Source: Victivallales bacterium
Lineage (GTDB): Bacteria > Verrucomicrobiota > Lentisphaeria > Oligosphaerales > Oligosphaeraceae
DNA: 24,875 nt
Assembly (NCBI GenBank): GCA_017538465.1
Contig: JAFYIW010000348.1
Location: 1-24,875 of the forward strand
Direction: 5' to 3'
Shown in pieces: positions 1-7,686 of this stretch. The first letter of the stretch is position 1. Every line of letters starts with the position of its first letter. A program made the translations under genes and the position numbers. A model generated the notes under the pieces. That model saw only the letters and a list, made by a program, of their open reading frames with translations, had not been told where the DNA came from and did not search any database.

Positions 1-498
1 AAGCGCGGTCTGCCCAATCTGCGCACGACGCCCGAGGCCCTCATGCCCCTGCTGGACTCCAAGAACCAGGCGCTGATGGCGAAATATGGCGTCTTCGTCG
101 GCAAGGAGATGGCCTCCCGCTACGAGGTCTTCAAGGAGGAATACGAACGGAAGATCCTCATCGAGGGAAAGATTGCCCTGAAGATCGCCCGCGAGAGCAT
201 CGAGCCGGTCATCTCCGAGCAGCTGCTTGAATTGGCGAAGACCGTCAAAAACCTGCAGGCGATTGGAGTGAGTGCGGGAATTTCCGCGCTGGGGAAAAAC
301 GCCACCCGCCTCGGCGAACACTACGCGAAGCTCGACGGGTGCATTGAGGCGCTCGCCCAGGCGGTGGATGACAATTCCATGCCTGGCATCCTCGAGACCA
401 TGGCGCAGCTCCGCCAAGTGGTCGATACTTTGGAATGCCTGGTGGATGACGCGAAATGGCCTCTTCCAAAATACAGAGAAATGCTATTTATCTACTAG
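1..498 (+). CDS. glnN: Glutamine synthetase type III, C-terminal part (5' end outside window)
   Basis: The frame is open from base 1 and gives the last 165 residues of the protein. The visible start reads KRGLPNLRTTPEAL, which matches the conserved C-terminal region of type III glutamine synthetases (GSIII, GlnN). It continues with a helical segment (EMASRYEVFKEEYERKI, IEGKIALKIARESIEPV) typical of the GSIII tail, and ends with a WPLPKYREMLF-like terminus, also typical. GSIII makes glutamine from glutamate, ammonia and ATP in the cytoplasm as a large dodecamer; the catalytic core lies upstream of this window. The ATG at 43 is internal, because the homologous sequence begins before it. The TAG stop lies in an inverted repeat, and a stronger hairpin follows about 35 bp later. 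The family call rests on recall of the conserved tail. The choice of glnN over glnA is a naming convention. Confidence 0.85.
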   Translation, partial: KRGLPNLRTTPEALMPLLDSKNQALMAKYGVFVGKEMASRYEVFKEEYERKILIEGKIALKIARESIEPVISEQLLELAKTVKNLQAIGVSAGISALGKNATRLGEHYAKLDGCIEALAQAVDDNSMPGILETMAQLRQVVDTLECLVDDAKWPLPKYREMLFIY

Positions 499-511
499 AA
501 TACTAGTAGAT
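490..511. repeat. Perfect 9-bp inverted repeat overlapping the glnN stop codon
   Basis: ATCTACTAG (490-498) and CTAGTAGAT (503-511) are perfect inverted copies separated by the 4-base loop AATA. The left arm contains the glnN stop codon. The stem is AT-rich and has no clean T-run after it, so it is a weak terminator by itself. It may act together with the GC-rich hairpin at 530-570 as a two-hairpin transcript end. Confidence 0.6.
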
Positions 512-529
512 TTAATTGATAATAAAATC

Positions 530-570
530 CATTCCTGCACGGGCTGTCCATTGGTGGCCGTGCAGGGATG
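530..570 (+). terminator. Strong hairpin between glnN and the SIS-protein gene (likely glnN terminator)
   Basis: CCTGCACGG (534-542) pairs perfectly with CCGTGCAGG (558-566). The stem extends outward to 530/570 with one G-T pair, and inward, after a bulge, by CCA (548-550) with TGG (555-557). It is followed by TGTTTGTAT, a poor T-tract, so termination is likely but may be incomplete. The motif CGTGCAG recurs downstream at 580-586, so an alternative pairing is possible. Confidence 0.5.
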
Positions 571-611
571 TGTTTGTATCGTGCAGCCCCTGTCAATTCC
601 CGTTTGAAAGA

Positions 612-2264
612 ATGAGTGCCCAGTCTGACCGAGCCGCCGAGGATTTTCTTCGGCATGAAACGCAGTTCCATCTGGGTTTTCTGCCGACGGAGCAGTCCAA
701 TCCGCTGACTCGCGACCTGGAGGAGCGTTTCCACGAGTCGCCTGCCGCGGGGGTGCGATGTCTTCAGCGCGTGGATCGCGAGGTGTTGGCGATGGCGCAG
801 CGCGTCTTTGCCTCGGCGGAATACCGCAAGTTGGAAGAGACGATGCTGGCGGTCGTCCGCAGTGGCCATCACGTGGTCTTCTCCGGCTGCGGGGCGACAG
901 GGCGGCTCTCCATCTTGTTGGAGGGGATGTGGCGCGACGCCGTGGAACGCGGGAAGGTCCCCCGTGAGCATCAGGATGCGGTCTTTTCCATCATGACCGG
1001 CGGGGATTTCGCGATGATTCGCGCGGTGGAGTTCTTCGAGGACTACGCGTCCTTTGGAGCACGGCAGGTGCAGGAGCTTTCCATGGTCGAGGGCGACCTG
1101 CTGGTGGCCATCACCGAGGGCGGGGAGACCAGCTCGGTGCTGGGGACCGTCCAGGAGGCCCTGCGCCGCAAATGCGCGGTCTTTCTGCTCTTCAACAACC
1201 CCGCCGAGTTGCTGGCGCGTCGCATTGAGCGCTCGCGCGAGGCCATCGAGGATCCCCGGGTGACGGTGCTGGACCTCTCCTGCGGACCGATGGCGCTGGC
1301 GGGCTCCACGCGGATGCAGGCCACGACCTCCGAGATGCTGGTCGCCGGCGCGGCATTGGAGGAGTGCGCCTGCGTGTTGACGGGGCGCGAGGCGCCGGAT
1401 TGGCCAACGGAGTTCGGAAAGCTGCTTGACGCTCTGGAGGCGTCCCTCTGTGTGCAGGCCTTGGCGGACTACCTTGCGCTGGAGGCCTCCATCTACCGTC
1501 GTGGCGGAACCGTGACCTACTTTGCGGACCGCTTTCTGCTGGATATTTTCACCGATACCGCCGAGCGCACGCCGACCTTCATGCTCCCGCCATTCCGTGC
1601 CAGCGGGGACACGGCGTCGCCACGCTCCTGGTCCTTTGTCAAGAACCCGCGTTTTACCACGGCGGAGACCTGGCGGCATGTGCTGAATCGACCGTTGCGC
1701 TGTCTGAATTGGAGTGCGGAGGAACTGCGTGCGCTGGGCGCTCCCGAGGGAATGGCGGTTCGTCCTCCGGCGATTTCGGTGGATGACATGCTGAAGATTC
1801 GCATCGGCAATGAGGAGGTCGCGGAACGCTGCGAGTCCTCCGAGGACACTGCCGTGTTGCTTACGCTGGGCACGCCTTCGGAGGAGCTTGCCTTGGCATA
1901 CGAGACGCTTGCCAGGGCCTTCCGGAAGTATGTTCGCGCGGATTTGCGTCAATGGGGACTGCCAACGACTCCGGCAACCCCGCTGGAATTGCTGGACCAC
2001 CTCGCGGTGAAACTCGCGCTGAATACCGTCTCCACTGGCACGATGGTGCTGCTGGGGCGGGTGAAGGGCAACTGGATGAGCTGGGTCGCCGCCACCAACA
2101 AGAAGCTTATCGACCGCAGCGCGCGCCTGGTCAGCGAATTGGGAGGAATAGACTACGCCGAGGCCGTGCGGCGCGTCTTCGCCGCGCGTGAGGAAATCGC
2201 CGCCATGCCGCCCGAACAGACGCCTCCCTCGCCAGTCCAGCTGGTTTTGAAGCAGCTGCACTAG
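612..2264 (+). CDS. Glucokinase-regulatory-protein/MurQ-like protein with two SIS-type regions
   Basis: This 550-residue protein belongs to the MurQ/GKRP branch of SIS-domain sugar-phosphate proteins. Residues 26-36 (TEQSNPLTRDL) match the MurQ N-terminus. SGCGATGRLS (91-100) is the phosphosugar-binding loop, and ITEGGETSSVLG (167-178) and SCGPMALAGSTRM (223-235) match later SIS motifs. Near the C-terminus LALNTVSTGTMVLLGRVKGN resembles the MurQ C-terminal helices. MurQ is about 300 residues; the extra ~250 residues suggest a second, diverged SIS domain as in eukaryotic GKRP. The MurQ catalytic Glu114 is matched by Glu143, but the Glu83 position is Met106 in an ungapped alignment. Etherase activity is therefore doubtful, and sugar-phosphate binding or regulation is equally possible. 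I chose ATG 612 because the in-frame ATG at 516 would translate through the upstream hairpin. The stop overlaps the stop of the convergent glycosidase gene. Confidence 0.75.
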   Translation: MSAQSDRAAEDFLRHETQFHLGFLPTEQSNPLTRDLEERFHESPAAGVRCLQRVDREVLAMAQRVFASAEYRKLEETMLAVVRSGHHVVFSGCGATGRLSILLEGMWRDAVERGKVPREHQDAVFSIMTGGDFAMIRAVEFFEDYASFGARQVQELSMVEGDLLVAITEGGETSSVLGTVQEALRRKCAVFLLFNNPAELLARRIERSREAIEDPRVTVLDLSCGPMALAGSTRMQATTSEMLVAGAALEECACVLTGREAPDWPTEFGKLLDALEASLCVQALADYLALEASIYRRGGTVTYFADRFLLDIFTDTAERTPTFMLPPFRASGDTASPRSWSFVKNPRFTTAETWRHVLNRPLRCLNWSAEELRALGAPEGMAVRPPAISVDDMLKIRIGNEEVAERCESSEDTAVLLTLGTPSEELALAYETLARAFRKYVRADLRQWGLPTTPATPLELLDHLAVKLALNTVSTGTMVLLGRVKGNWMSWVAATNKKLIDRSARLVSELGGIDYAEAVRRVFAAREEIAAMPPEQTPPSPVQLVLKQLH

Positions 2265-4831
2265 TGTTTCGAGTGAATCACCAGTTTCCCTTGGGTGTTT
2301 TGGGGCAAAGTGACCTCGAAGACGCCGGGTCGGCGAGTGGTCACGGGGCAGGGCGCACCATTATATTCTGCGGCGCAGGAAGTCCCGCCGAGATTTGCGA
2401 TGAGCGTGGCGGAGTCGCCTTTACGTCCGCCGATTTCGAGTTCGGCGCTGAGGCCATCCTGCGTGAGTTCGCAGCTCTTGCGCAGGACATCGAAGCCGTG
2501 GGTGATGGTGCCTGGCACAAAGTATGCCGCATGCCAGATCAGCACGGGTGAGGAGAGGCCTCCGAAGTGGTGCCATCCTGCGCCGCGGCCGGAGCTGATG
2601 GAGAAGTGCTCGTAGCAGGCGTGAGAGGCCTGCACCTCGGTCTCCCAAAGCGTGAGTGCGCGCTCGGCGATTCGCCAGGCGAAATCCGCCTGCGCGTGGT
2701 CCAGTGCGGTCTTCCAGAAGAACCACTGGTAGGGCATCCAGACCGAGCCGTTCCAGTAGCCGTCCGAGCGCGAGTAGGGCGCGGCCAGGTCCACGGTGGA
2801 GAGTCCCGCACGGCACCAGCAGTGCTCGGGGGACTGGAGGGCGTCCCAGAAGCGTGCCTCCTGGGTGGGCGTGGTGACGCCGGCGACCAGCGGCATCACG
2901 CCATCGTAGCCGCGGTTGAAATTCTGTCCCGAGACGTGGCGGAGAATCCCGAGAGGCTTCCCGTCTTTGTCATGGTCCACGTAGCCGAAGAAGCCGGACT
3001 CCTCGTCCCAGGCGTAGGTCTGGAGGGTGTCGGTGAATCGTTGGATGTCGGCGTCATACACCGAGGTGTCTTCTCCCAGCAGCGTCGCCAGGCTTCGCAG
3101 CATCTTCGCGCCGCGGATGATGTGCGAGGTTCCCACGCAGGGGATCGCGGTGAGGCGTTTGGTCTCGTGGACGTGGCGCTGCGGTGGATAGTCGTCCCAG
3201 CCGCCGGAGTTGTAGAAGTAGTCCCAGGTGCAGACGGCGGGCTCCTGGGAGTGCTTGAGGGTGGTGGAGCGCTCGTCGTGCCCGGCGAGGTAGTCGTACA
3301 TCTGCTTGGCTCGCGGATAGAAGTATGCGAGGAGTTCATGGTCGCAGGTACGGTTCCAGAGTTCGTAGAGCAGATACAGCTGCACGGGGACGGGCGAGCC
3401 GTGAAGGACGAACGCGTTGTCCTGGTCGCCGGGCGCGGTGAGGTATGCGTTGAGGTTCTCGACAGCGCGGAGGGTGTCGATTTCGAGCAGTCCGAGTCCG
3501 ATGAATCCGGAGTCCCAAGTGTAGAGGGAATTCCAGAGGCGTCCAGGGGTGTGGTGGCGAACGCTTTTGCCACAGAAGTAGGTGGGATAGACCACATTGC
3601 TCAAGAGAACGGCGGCCATGCGCTCCTGGCTGAAGCGCCACGGCGATGCAGGCCAGACGATGAAACGCGACTCGGCTTCGCGGACGTGTTCCTGCGCACG
3701 GGCGAAGTCGAAGGCACCCAGGCGGGCGGGGAGTTCGTCGGGCGTGCCGTCGGCGACCACTGCGTAGAGCCAGCGGTCGGCGTGGGGTTCCACGCGAAGC
3801 GGCTGGAAGAGCGTCTCGAGGTGGCAGTCGGCTCCGCCGTGCTCGAAGTAGTCCTGCCAGACGTGCTCCTGATGCATCCCGTCGTGGTAGAGGAGGATCT
3901 TCGTGAAGTCATCCACGGAAAACCGGCGGACCAGCGTCTCCGGTGGTTCCCAGCGTATCCCGTAGGCTGTCGCGACATCCGCATAGCGCAAAATGACGGC
4001 GTGGTCGGCACGGGTGTATTCCGGCAGAGAATCGCTGGGTGCTGGCGTGAACATCGGCTCTTCGGGACTGATGGCAAAACAGTCCACCAGCAGTTCTTGG
4101 TCGGCGGAAAACGTGAATGTGTTACAACTTAAATTATTTGTAATTAAATAGTTATGTAAATTTCCATCGCCTTCGATGGCGATGGCGCCGAAATCGCCGG
4201 TCAGTGTCACTTTGCCCAGCGGGGCGGCGCGGAGCCAAAGCTTTTGAGAGGTGATAGGTGAGAGGTGAGAGGTGAGAGGTGAAGTTTTTATATCCTTTGG
4301 GATGCGGTAGGCGGAACCGCCGACGGTGTCGTCCATGCGCTCCTCGTAGGGGGCAAGTGCATCGAAGACCAGTCCGCGCGGCGAGGGGAGGTGTGGCTTG
4401 ATGATTTCCACGCCGGGAGCAGGTTCCAGCATCTTCACGGGATTGGGCACGAGGGAGGCGACGAGGCGGGCGGCGCAGTCCACGGGGAGGTCGGAGTCGT
4501 TCAGGAAATGGCTGGCGACCAGCCGGGTGTGGTCGTCCACTGCCACGAAAGTCACCTCGCAGACGAGTTTTCCCGTGTCGTCGAGTTGTTGCCGATAGGA
4601 ATACGAGGAGAGGTCGGGCGTGACATTCCAGGGGAGATATCCCGAGGGACGCAGCGCATCGGGGAAGGCGATTTTCCGGCGATAGATGCCGGGCATCACG
4701 GTGAAGTCGAAACGCGTGCCACGCGTCTGGTCGGTCAGGTGTGAGACGCCGAAGAAGCGCTTGCCGTAGGGACCCCACGCCGGCAGCGAGAGGTCATGGG
4801 TCTGGGCGAGATGTGCGAAATCGTAGGACAT
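2261..4831 (-). CDS. MGH1/GH63-like (alpha/alpha)6-toroid glycoside hydrolase
   Basis: This is an 856-residue protein without a signal peptide, so probably cytoplasmic. The N-terminal ~400 residues look like a beta-rich domain. The C-terminal half carries the hallmarks of the GH63/MGH1 (alpha/alpha)6 barrel: YTWDSGF with candidate general acid Asp440, GSPVPVQLYLLYELW, WDYFYNSGGWDDYP, YWNGSVWMPYQWF near 690, and CYEHFSISSGRGAG with candidate general base Glu741. Inverting enzymes of this clan remove alpha-linked glucose or mannose units or act on small glycosides; the substrate here cannot be read from sequence. It lies 39 bp downstream of the secreted DEP-protein gene on the same strand, suggesting co-transcription. 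No clear Shine-Dalgarno sequence precedes the start. A five-copy heptamer repeat lies inside the gene and encodes a low-complexity Ser/Thr/Pro stretch near residues 184-195. The fold is fairly secure; activity and specificity are inference. Confidence 0.8.
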   Translation of the reverse strand: MSYDFAHLAQTHDLSLPAWGPYGKRFFGVSHLTDQTRGTRFDFTVMPGIYRRKIAFPDALRPSGYLPWNVTPDLSSYSYRQQLDDTGKLVCEVTFVAVDDHTRLVASHFLNDSDLPVDCAARLVASLVPNPVKMLEPAPGVEIIKPHLPSPRGLVFDALAPYEERMDDTVGGSAYRIPKDIKTSPLTSHLSPITSQKLWLRAAPLGKVTLTGDFGAIAIEGDGNLHNYLITNNLSCNTFTFSADQELLVDCFAISPEEPMFTPAPSDSLPEYTRADHAVILRYADVATAYGIRWEPPETLVRRFSVDDFTKILLYHDGMHQEHVWQDYFEHGGADCHLETLFQPLRVEPHADRWLYAVVADGTPDELPARLGAFDFARAQEHVREAESRFIVWPASPWRFSQERMAAVLLSNVVYPTYFCGKSVRHHTPGRLWNSLYTWDSGFIGLGLLEIDTLRAVENLNAYLTAPGDQDNAFVLHGSPVPVQLYLLYELWNRTCDHELLAYFYPRAKQMYDYLAGHDERSTTLKHSQEPAVCTWDYFYNSGGWDDYPPQRHVHETKRLTAIPCVGTSHIIRGAKMLRSLATLLGEDTSVYDADIQRFTDTLQTYAWDEESGFFGYVDHDKDGKPLGILRHVSGQNFNRGYDGVMPLVAGVTTPTQEARFWDALQSPEHCWCRAGLSTVDLAAPYSRSDGYWNGSVWMPYQWFFWKTALDHAQADFAWRIAERALTLWETEVQASHACYEHFSISSGRGAGWHHFGGLSSPVLIWHAAYFVPGTITHGFDVLRKSCELTQDGLSAELEIGGRKGDSATLIANLGGTSCAAEYNGAPCPVTTRRPGVFEVTLPQNTQGKLVIHSKH
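4246..4280. repeat. Heptamer tandem repeat (5 copies) inside the MGH1 glycosidase gene
   Basis: Five consecutive 7-bp units are visible on the plus strand: GAGAGGT, GATAGGT, GAGAGGT, GAGAGGT, GAGAGGT, followed by a partial GA. The coding (minus) strand reads ACCTCTC repeated, with one ACCTATC. In the protein it gives the Ser/Thr/Pro-rich segment SPLTSHLSPITS. Thirty-five bases is not a multiple of three, so a change of one unit would shift the frame. Confidence 0.85.
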
Positions 4832-4870
4832 TTGCGTTTCGTGAGAGAGTGATGAAAAGGAATCGCCACT

Positions 4871-6145
4871 CTACCAGGTGACCTTGAGGAGGATGGCGTG
4901 TCCAGGAGCGAGCCAGGTCCCCTCGCCGTCCCAGCCGCCGTAGGTGATGACTTTGCCTGCACGCTGCTGGGAAAGCACCTGGATTTCCTTCGGGGGGGTG
5001 CGCCATACAAGGCCGCCGATGCTCGTGGAGTTCTTGCGGTTCTTGTTGAGGATCATCACGTAGGCCTCGCCGGTCTGACGATGGCGGAATTCGCCGACGG
5101 CCAGCGCCGCGCCGGGATTCCGTATGCCTTTGATGAACGAGCCTTCGCCGGGGACGTCCTCGCGCTCCAGCCGTTCGCCTGGCTGGAAATGATAGACTGC
5201 GGTGGATTCCAGCTGGTTCAGTACGGGGGCCAGCGCATGAACGGAGCAGAGGGCGTTGCGCAGGGCATACCATGTTGGCGAGCGGTGACCCCACAGGTCG
5301 ATGGGGGCGCAGCGGTAGTTGCCCAGGTCGGGCGTGAAGTAGGTGAAGAACTGCAGCCCCCTGGCGCCGTAGAGGAGTCCGGAGTAGATTTCGAAGAAAA
5401 GGTCGTCCTCGGTGGGGATGCGGTAGGGGAGATGCCCCACGGTGAGCACGCAAAGCTGGAAGGGGACGCCGTGGCGGATGGCGGCCTCGCGGGCGTCGGC
5501 GAGGTTCCTCCACCAGCCGTCATCGCGTTCGGGTTCGCTCCCCCCTTCCTCCATCAGGCCATAGAAGTCGTAGCCGAACCAGTTGGGGTGCACCATGTCG
5601 ATGAAGGTATCCAGGTGGGCGGCGTAGCCATGGTTTCCGATATATCCAGGTGGGACATAGTTGGGGTTGAGATTGATGTAACGTTCATGGCCAGGGTCGG
5701 CGAGTTTGAAGGCGGTGGAGGCGTCAGCCACGATGTGGAAGTGGTCGAGTTTGGGTTCATCTACGATGTAGTAGCCGTAGAGGGCGGGATGGTCGGCATA
5801 TTTGGCCACGACTTTCTGGGCGGCGTCCCACCAGTCCACCTCCTCGCCGTCATAGCCTTTCCAGAAGGTGGAATGGAAGTCGCTGTCCAGAATCCAGGCG
5901 ACCATTCCTGCCTGATGGATGAGGTCGAGTTCCTCGCGGGAATTGGCGAAACCGGCGATGGTGATGCCGCATTCGGCCATCGTGTCGAAGACCTCCTGGG
6001 TGAGCGGGCCAGGAGAATTGACCCGGTTCATTCCCCAGGCGCAGATCGGGAACCACTCGGCGTCGCCCGGGCGTGGATGGTCGGCGGCAATGACATTCAC
6101 GGCAAGGCAAAGCAGACAGAGGATGAGGGAAAGATAACGTTTCAT
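4871..6145 (-). CDS. Secreted TIM-barrel 'DEP' glycosidase-like protein (diverged paralogue)
   Basis: This 424-residue protein starts at a Met followed by a clear signal peptide (MKRYLSLILCLLCLAVNVIA, cleavage before ADHP). The upstream in-frame ATG at 6181 would add 12 non-signal residues and is less likely. The order of motifs matches the three tandem genes at 10.2-14.1 kb: WFPICAWGM; a CGITIAGFA strand; YGYYIVDEP (Asp129-Glu130-Pro131), which resembles the acid/base region at the end of barrel strand 4 in clan GH-A enzymes; GHLPYRIPT; LLYGARGLQFFTY; RSPTWYALRN; and a C-terminal beta region (VGEFRHRQTGEAYVMILNK). It is the most diverged of the four copies and has its own sequence between the DEP and GH motifs. 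It probably acts outside the cytoplasm on a glycan. Enzymatic activity is inference, since I cannot assign a nucleophile. It precedes the MGH1 glycosidase by 39 bp and is likely the first gene of that unit. Confidence 0.7.
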   Translation of the reverse strand: MKRYLSLILCLLCLAVNVIAADHPRPGDAEWFPICAWGMNRVNSPGPLTQEVFDTMAECGITIAGFANSREELDLIHQAGMVAWILDSDFHSTFWKGYDGEEVDWWDAAQKVVAKYADHPALYGYYIVDEPKLDHFHIVADASTAFKLADPGHERYINLNPNYVPPGYIGNHGYAAHLDTFIDMVHPNWFGYDFYGLMEEGGSEPERDDGWWRNLADAREAAIRHGVPFQLCVLTVGHLPYRIPTEDDLFFEIYSGLLYGARGLQFFTYFTPDLGNYRCAPIDLWGHRSPTWYALRNALCSVHALAPVLNQLESTAVYHFQPGERLEREDVPGEGSFIKGIRNPGAALAVGEFRHRQTGEAYVMILNKNRKNSTSIGGLVWRTPPKEIQVLSQQRAGKVITYGGWDGEGTWLAPGHAILLKVTW

Positions 6146-6191
6146 GGCGGTGAAATGGGGGGCGGGATTTAGGGACGTCAAAAAGCGGTTG

Positions 6192-6197
6192 ATTATA
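6192..6197 (-). promoter_or_regulatory. Candidate -10 box for the DEP/MGH1 operon
   Basis: The minus strand reads TATAAT here, 46 bp upstream of the chosen start at 6145, in the 181-bp divergent gap between this operon and the MocA-type gene. No good TTGACA-like -35 lies at 16-18 bp. The rest of the gap holds nothing recognisable. Confidence 0.3.
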
Positions 6198-6326
6198 CTT
6201 TACAGACTTTTTGCAGATTTGTCGCTGGAGACACAGTAAAATGCTATAGTAACGGAAATCACTGGAGGTCTGCGGCACATGAGACCCGCCATGTGATGGC
6301 CAAATTTTCAGAGGGACACCCCATTC

Positions 6327-7502
6327 ATGCGAGAGAACAGGTTAGTCGGCGCGCAAATTGGCTGTGGAGCATTTGCCAGAGAACAGCATCTGCCCAACAT
6401 GGCGTCAATGGGGGATGTCTGCCTCAAATACTGCTGCGACCCGGTGGCGGAGCAGGCCGCTTCCGCCGCACGGGAATATGGCGCCGAACGGCCGGTGGCG
6501 GACTTTCGGGAAGCCGTCGCGGACCCCGAGGTGGACTTTCTCACCATTGCCACCCCGCATGACCAGCATCTGCCCATCATCCAGTCGGCGGCCGCTCATG
6601 GCAAGCACGTCTTCTGCGAGAAGCCGATGGCGATGACGATGCCGGAGGCATTTGAAGTCATCCGGCTGGTCAAGCACAGCGGCATCAAGTTCTGCGTGGA
6701 CTTGAATCGACGCATGGCGCCCTCCATGAAAGCCCTGCGGGAAAGAGTGCACCGCCAGCAGGCCTCGCCGCGGCATCAGCCGTGGCGCTATGTGGAGACG
6801 GACCGCGAGGAGTTGCCGGAGGAAACACACACCCATCTGCTAATCCGCATCCAGGACGAAAGCTCGAGCTACCGGATGATTCACCTGGACCCCGCGCACG
6901 GCGGCGGGCAGATTCTTGGCGAGTCCGTGCATTGGCTGGATTTGGCTTGCTGGTTCTTTGCGCCGGCACGTCCCGTCGAGGTCACCGCCTGGGGCGGTGT
7001 CCGCATGAATCATGGAATCAACCTGAAGTTCGACAACGGCGACTCCGCCACGCTGGATTTCAGTTCCTGCGGGACCTTCGATTTCCCCAAGGAACTCTAC
7101 GAGGTCACCTCCCGGGCCGCGCTTTTTCGCAACCTCTTCTTCGTCGAAAACCGCTATTACGGCATTCCCGGGCTGGAGAAGGAGGTCTTCCCTTTGCAAC
7201 ATGACGACCTGCGCTCTGCGATTCCGGGCGAGGGCTTCGATGCCTTCTTGGCGAAAAGCCAGGCCAGAGCACGCCAGGCCGGCGAGAATCTGCGCAATGT
7301 TCCGCAACGGCTGGTGGTGGACAAGGGGCACCGCAATATGATGCGGGGATTCTTCGAGGCCATCCGCGTCAACGGCAGAACGCCCTGCGACGAATACTGC
7401 GGAATGCAGGCGACGCTTCTGGCGCTGCTGGCCATCCAGTCCATCAAGACGCGTAGTACGCTTCCCGTGCTGATGGAGGAATGGCGTCCCGCGATCGTCT
7501 AG
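6327..7502 (+). CDS. Gfo/Idh/MocA family NAD(P)-dependent oxidoreductase
   Basis: This 391-residue protein has no signal peptide and is probably cytoplasmic. The N-terminal Rossmann domain shows GCGAFA (12-17) for dinucleotide binding and the family signature CEKPMAM, with EKP at 98-100. The C-terminal dimerisation and substrate domain carries GGGQILGESVHWLDLACW near 190-210, corresponding to the conserved segment that holds the catalytic His/Asp of the family. Members oxidise or reduce hydroxyl groups of sugars, inositols and sugar derivatives, or act as NAD-dependent glycosidases, so the exact reaction is open. It is divergent from the DEP/MGH1 pair and sits among carbohydrate genes, which suggests sugar processing. 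A GAGGG at 6311-6315 lies about 11 bp before the ATG and may serve as a weak ribosome-binding site. Confidence 0.85.
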   Translation: MRENRLVGAQIGCGAFAREQHLPNMASMGDVCLKYCCDPVAEQAASAAREYGAERPVADFREAVADPEVDFLTIATPHDQHLPIIQSAAAHGKHVFCEKPMAMTMPEAFEVIRLVKHSGIKFCVDLNRRMAPSMKALRERVHRQQASPRHQPWRYVETDREELPEETHTHLLIRIQDESSSYRMIHLDPAHGGGQILGESVHWLDLACWFFAPARPVEVTAWGGVRMNHGINLKFDNGDSATLDFSSCGTFDFPKELYEVTSRAALFRNLFFVENRYYGIPGLEKEVFPLQHDDLRSAIPGEGFDAFLAKSQARARQAGENLRNVPQRLVVDKGHRNMMRGFFEAIRVNGRTPCDEYCGMQATLLALLAIQSIKTRSTLPVLMEEWRPAIV

Positions 7503-7549
7503 CCGGGCATTCTCGCGGATGTTTTATAATTTGCCTTCGTGGAATAATT

Positions 7550-7634
7550 TGGTGCGAGAGGCGGGACTTGAACCCGCACGCCTTGCGGCACGAGAACCTA
7601 AATCTCGGGCGTCTGCCAATTCCGCCACTCTCGC
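7550..7634 (-). tRNA. tRNA-Leu (anticodon UAG)
   Basis: On the minus strand GCGAGAG pairs with CTCTCGC as a perfect 7-bp acceptor stem, followed by discriminator A and an encoded CCA (7550-7552). The anticodon stem-loop is CGAGA-TTTAGGT-TCTCG, with anticodon TAG. A leucine-type long variable arm (GCC-GCAA-GGC) and a T-arm GCGGG-TTCAAGT-CCCGC are present. It lies downstream of tRNA-Leu(CAG), with a terminator-like hairpin between them. Confidence 0.95.
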
Positions 7635-7642
7635 GGTTAGGT

Positions 7643-7675
7643 AAAAAAAAAGAATCTCGTTTCGCGGAGATTCTT
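7643..7675 (-). terminator. Rho-independent terminator between the two tRNA-Leu genes
   Basis: Left arm 7650-7658 and right arm 7667-7675 form a perfect 9-bp stem (AAGAATCTC/GAGATTCTT) with an 8-base loop. Read on the minus strand, the stem is followed by a run of T (plus-strand A-run 7643-7651). This is a standard intrinsic terminator for the tRNA-Leu(CAG) transcript, and it lies before the tRNA-Leu(UAG) gene. Confidence 0.8.
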
Positions 7676-7686
7676 CTTTTCGTGAC

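Noticed and set aside
516..611. Upstream ATG that would add 32 residues to the SIS protein
   Set aside because: The extension would be translated from the terminator-like hairpin and has no family similarity; the MurQ-like N-terminus fits the ATG at 612.
495..2261. A 588-codon minus-strand open frame opposite the SIS-protein gene
   Set aside because: Shadow frame of a GC-rich gene; Arg/Gly/His-rich translation without recognisable motifs.
2567..4132. A 521-codon plus-strand open frame opposite the MGH1 glycosidase
   Set aside because: Shadow frame; Gly/Val/Glu-rich with no motif, while the minus-strand gene has convincing catalytic signatures.
4898..6172. A 424-codon plus-strand open frame opposite the secreted DEP gene
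   Set aside because: Shadow frame; the minus-strand product has a signal peptide and paralogues in the window.
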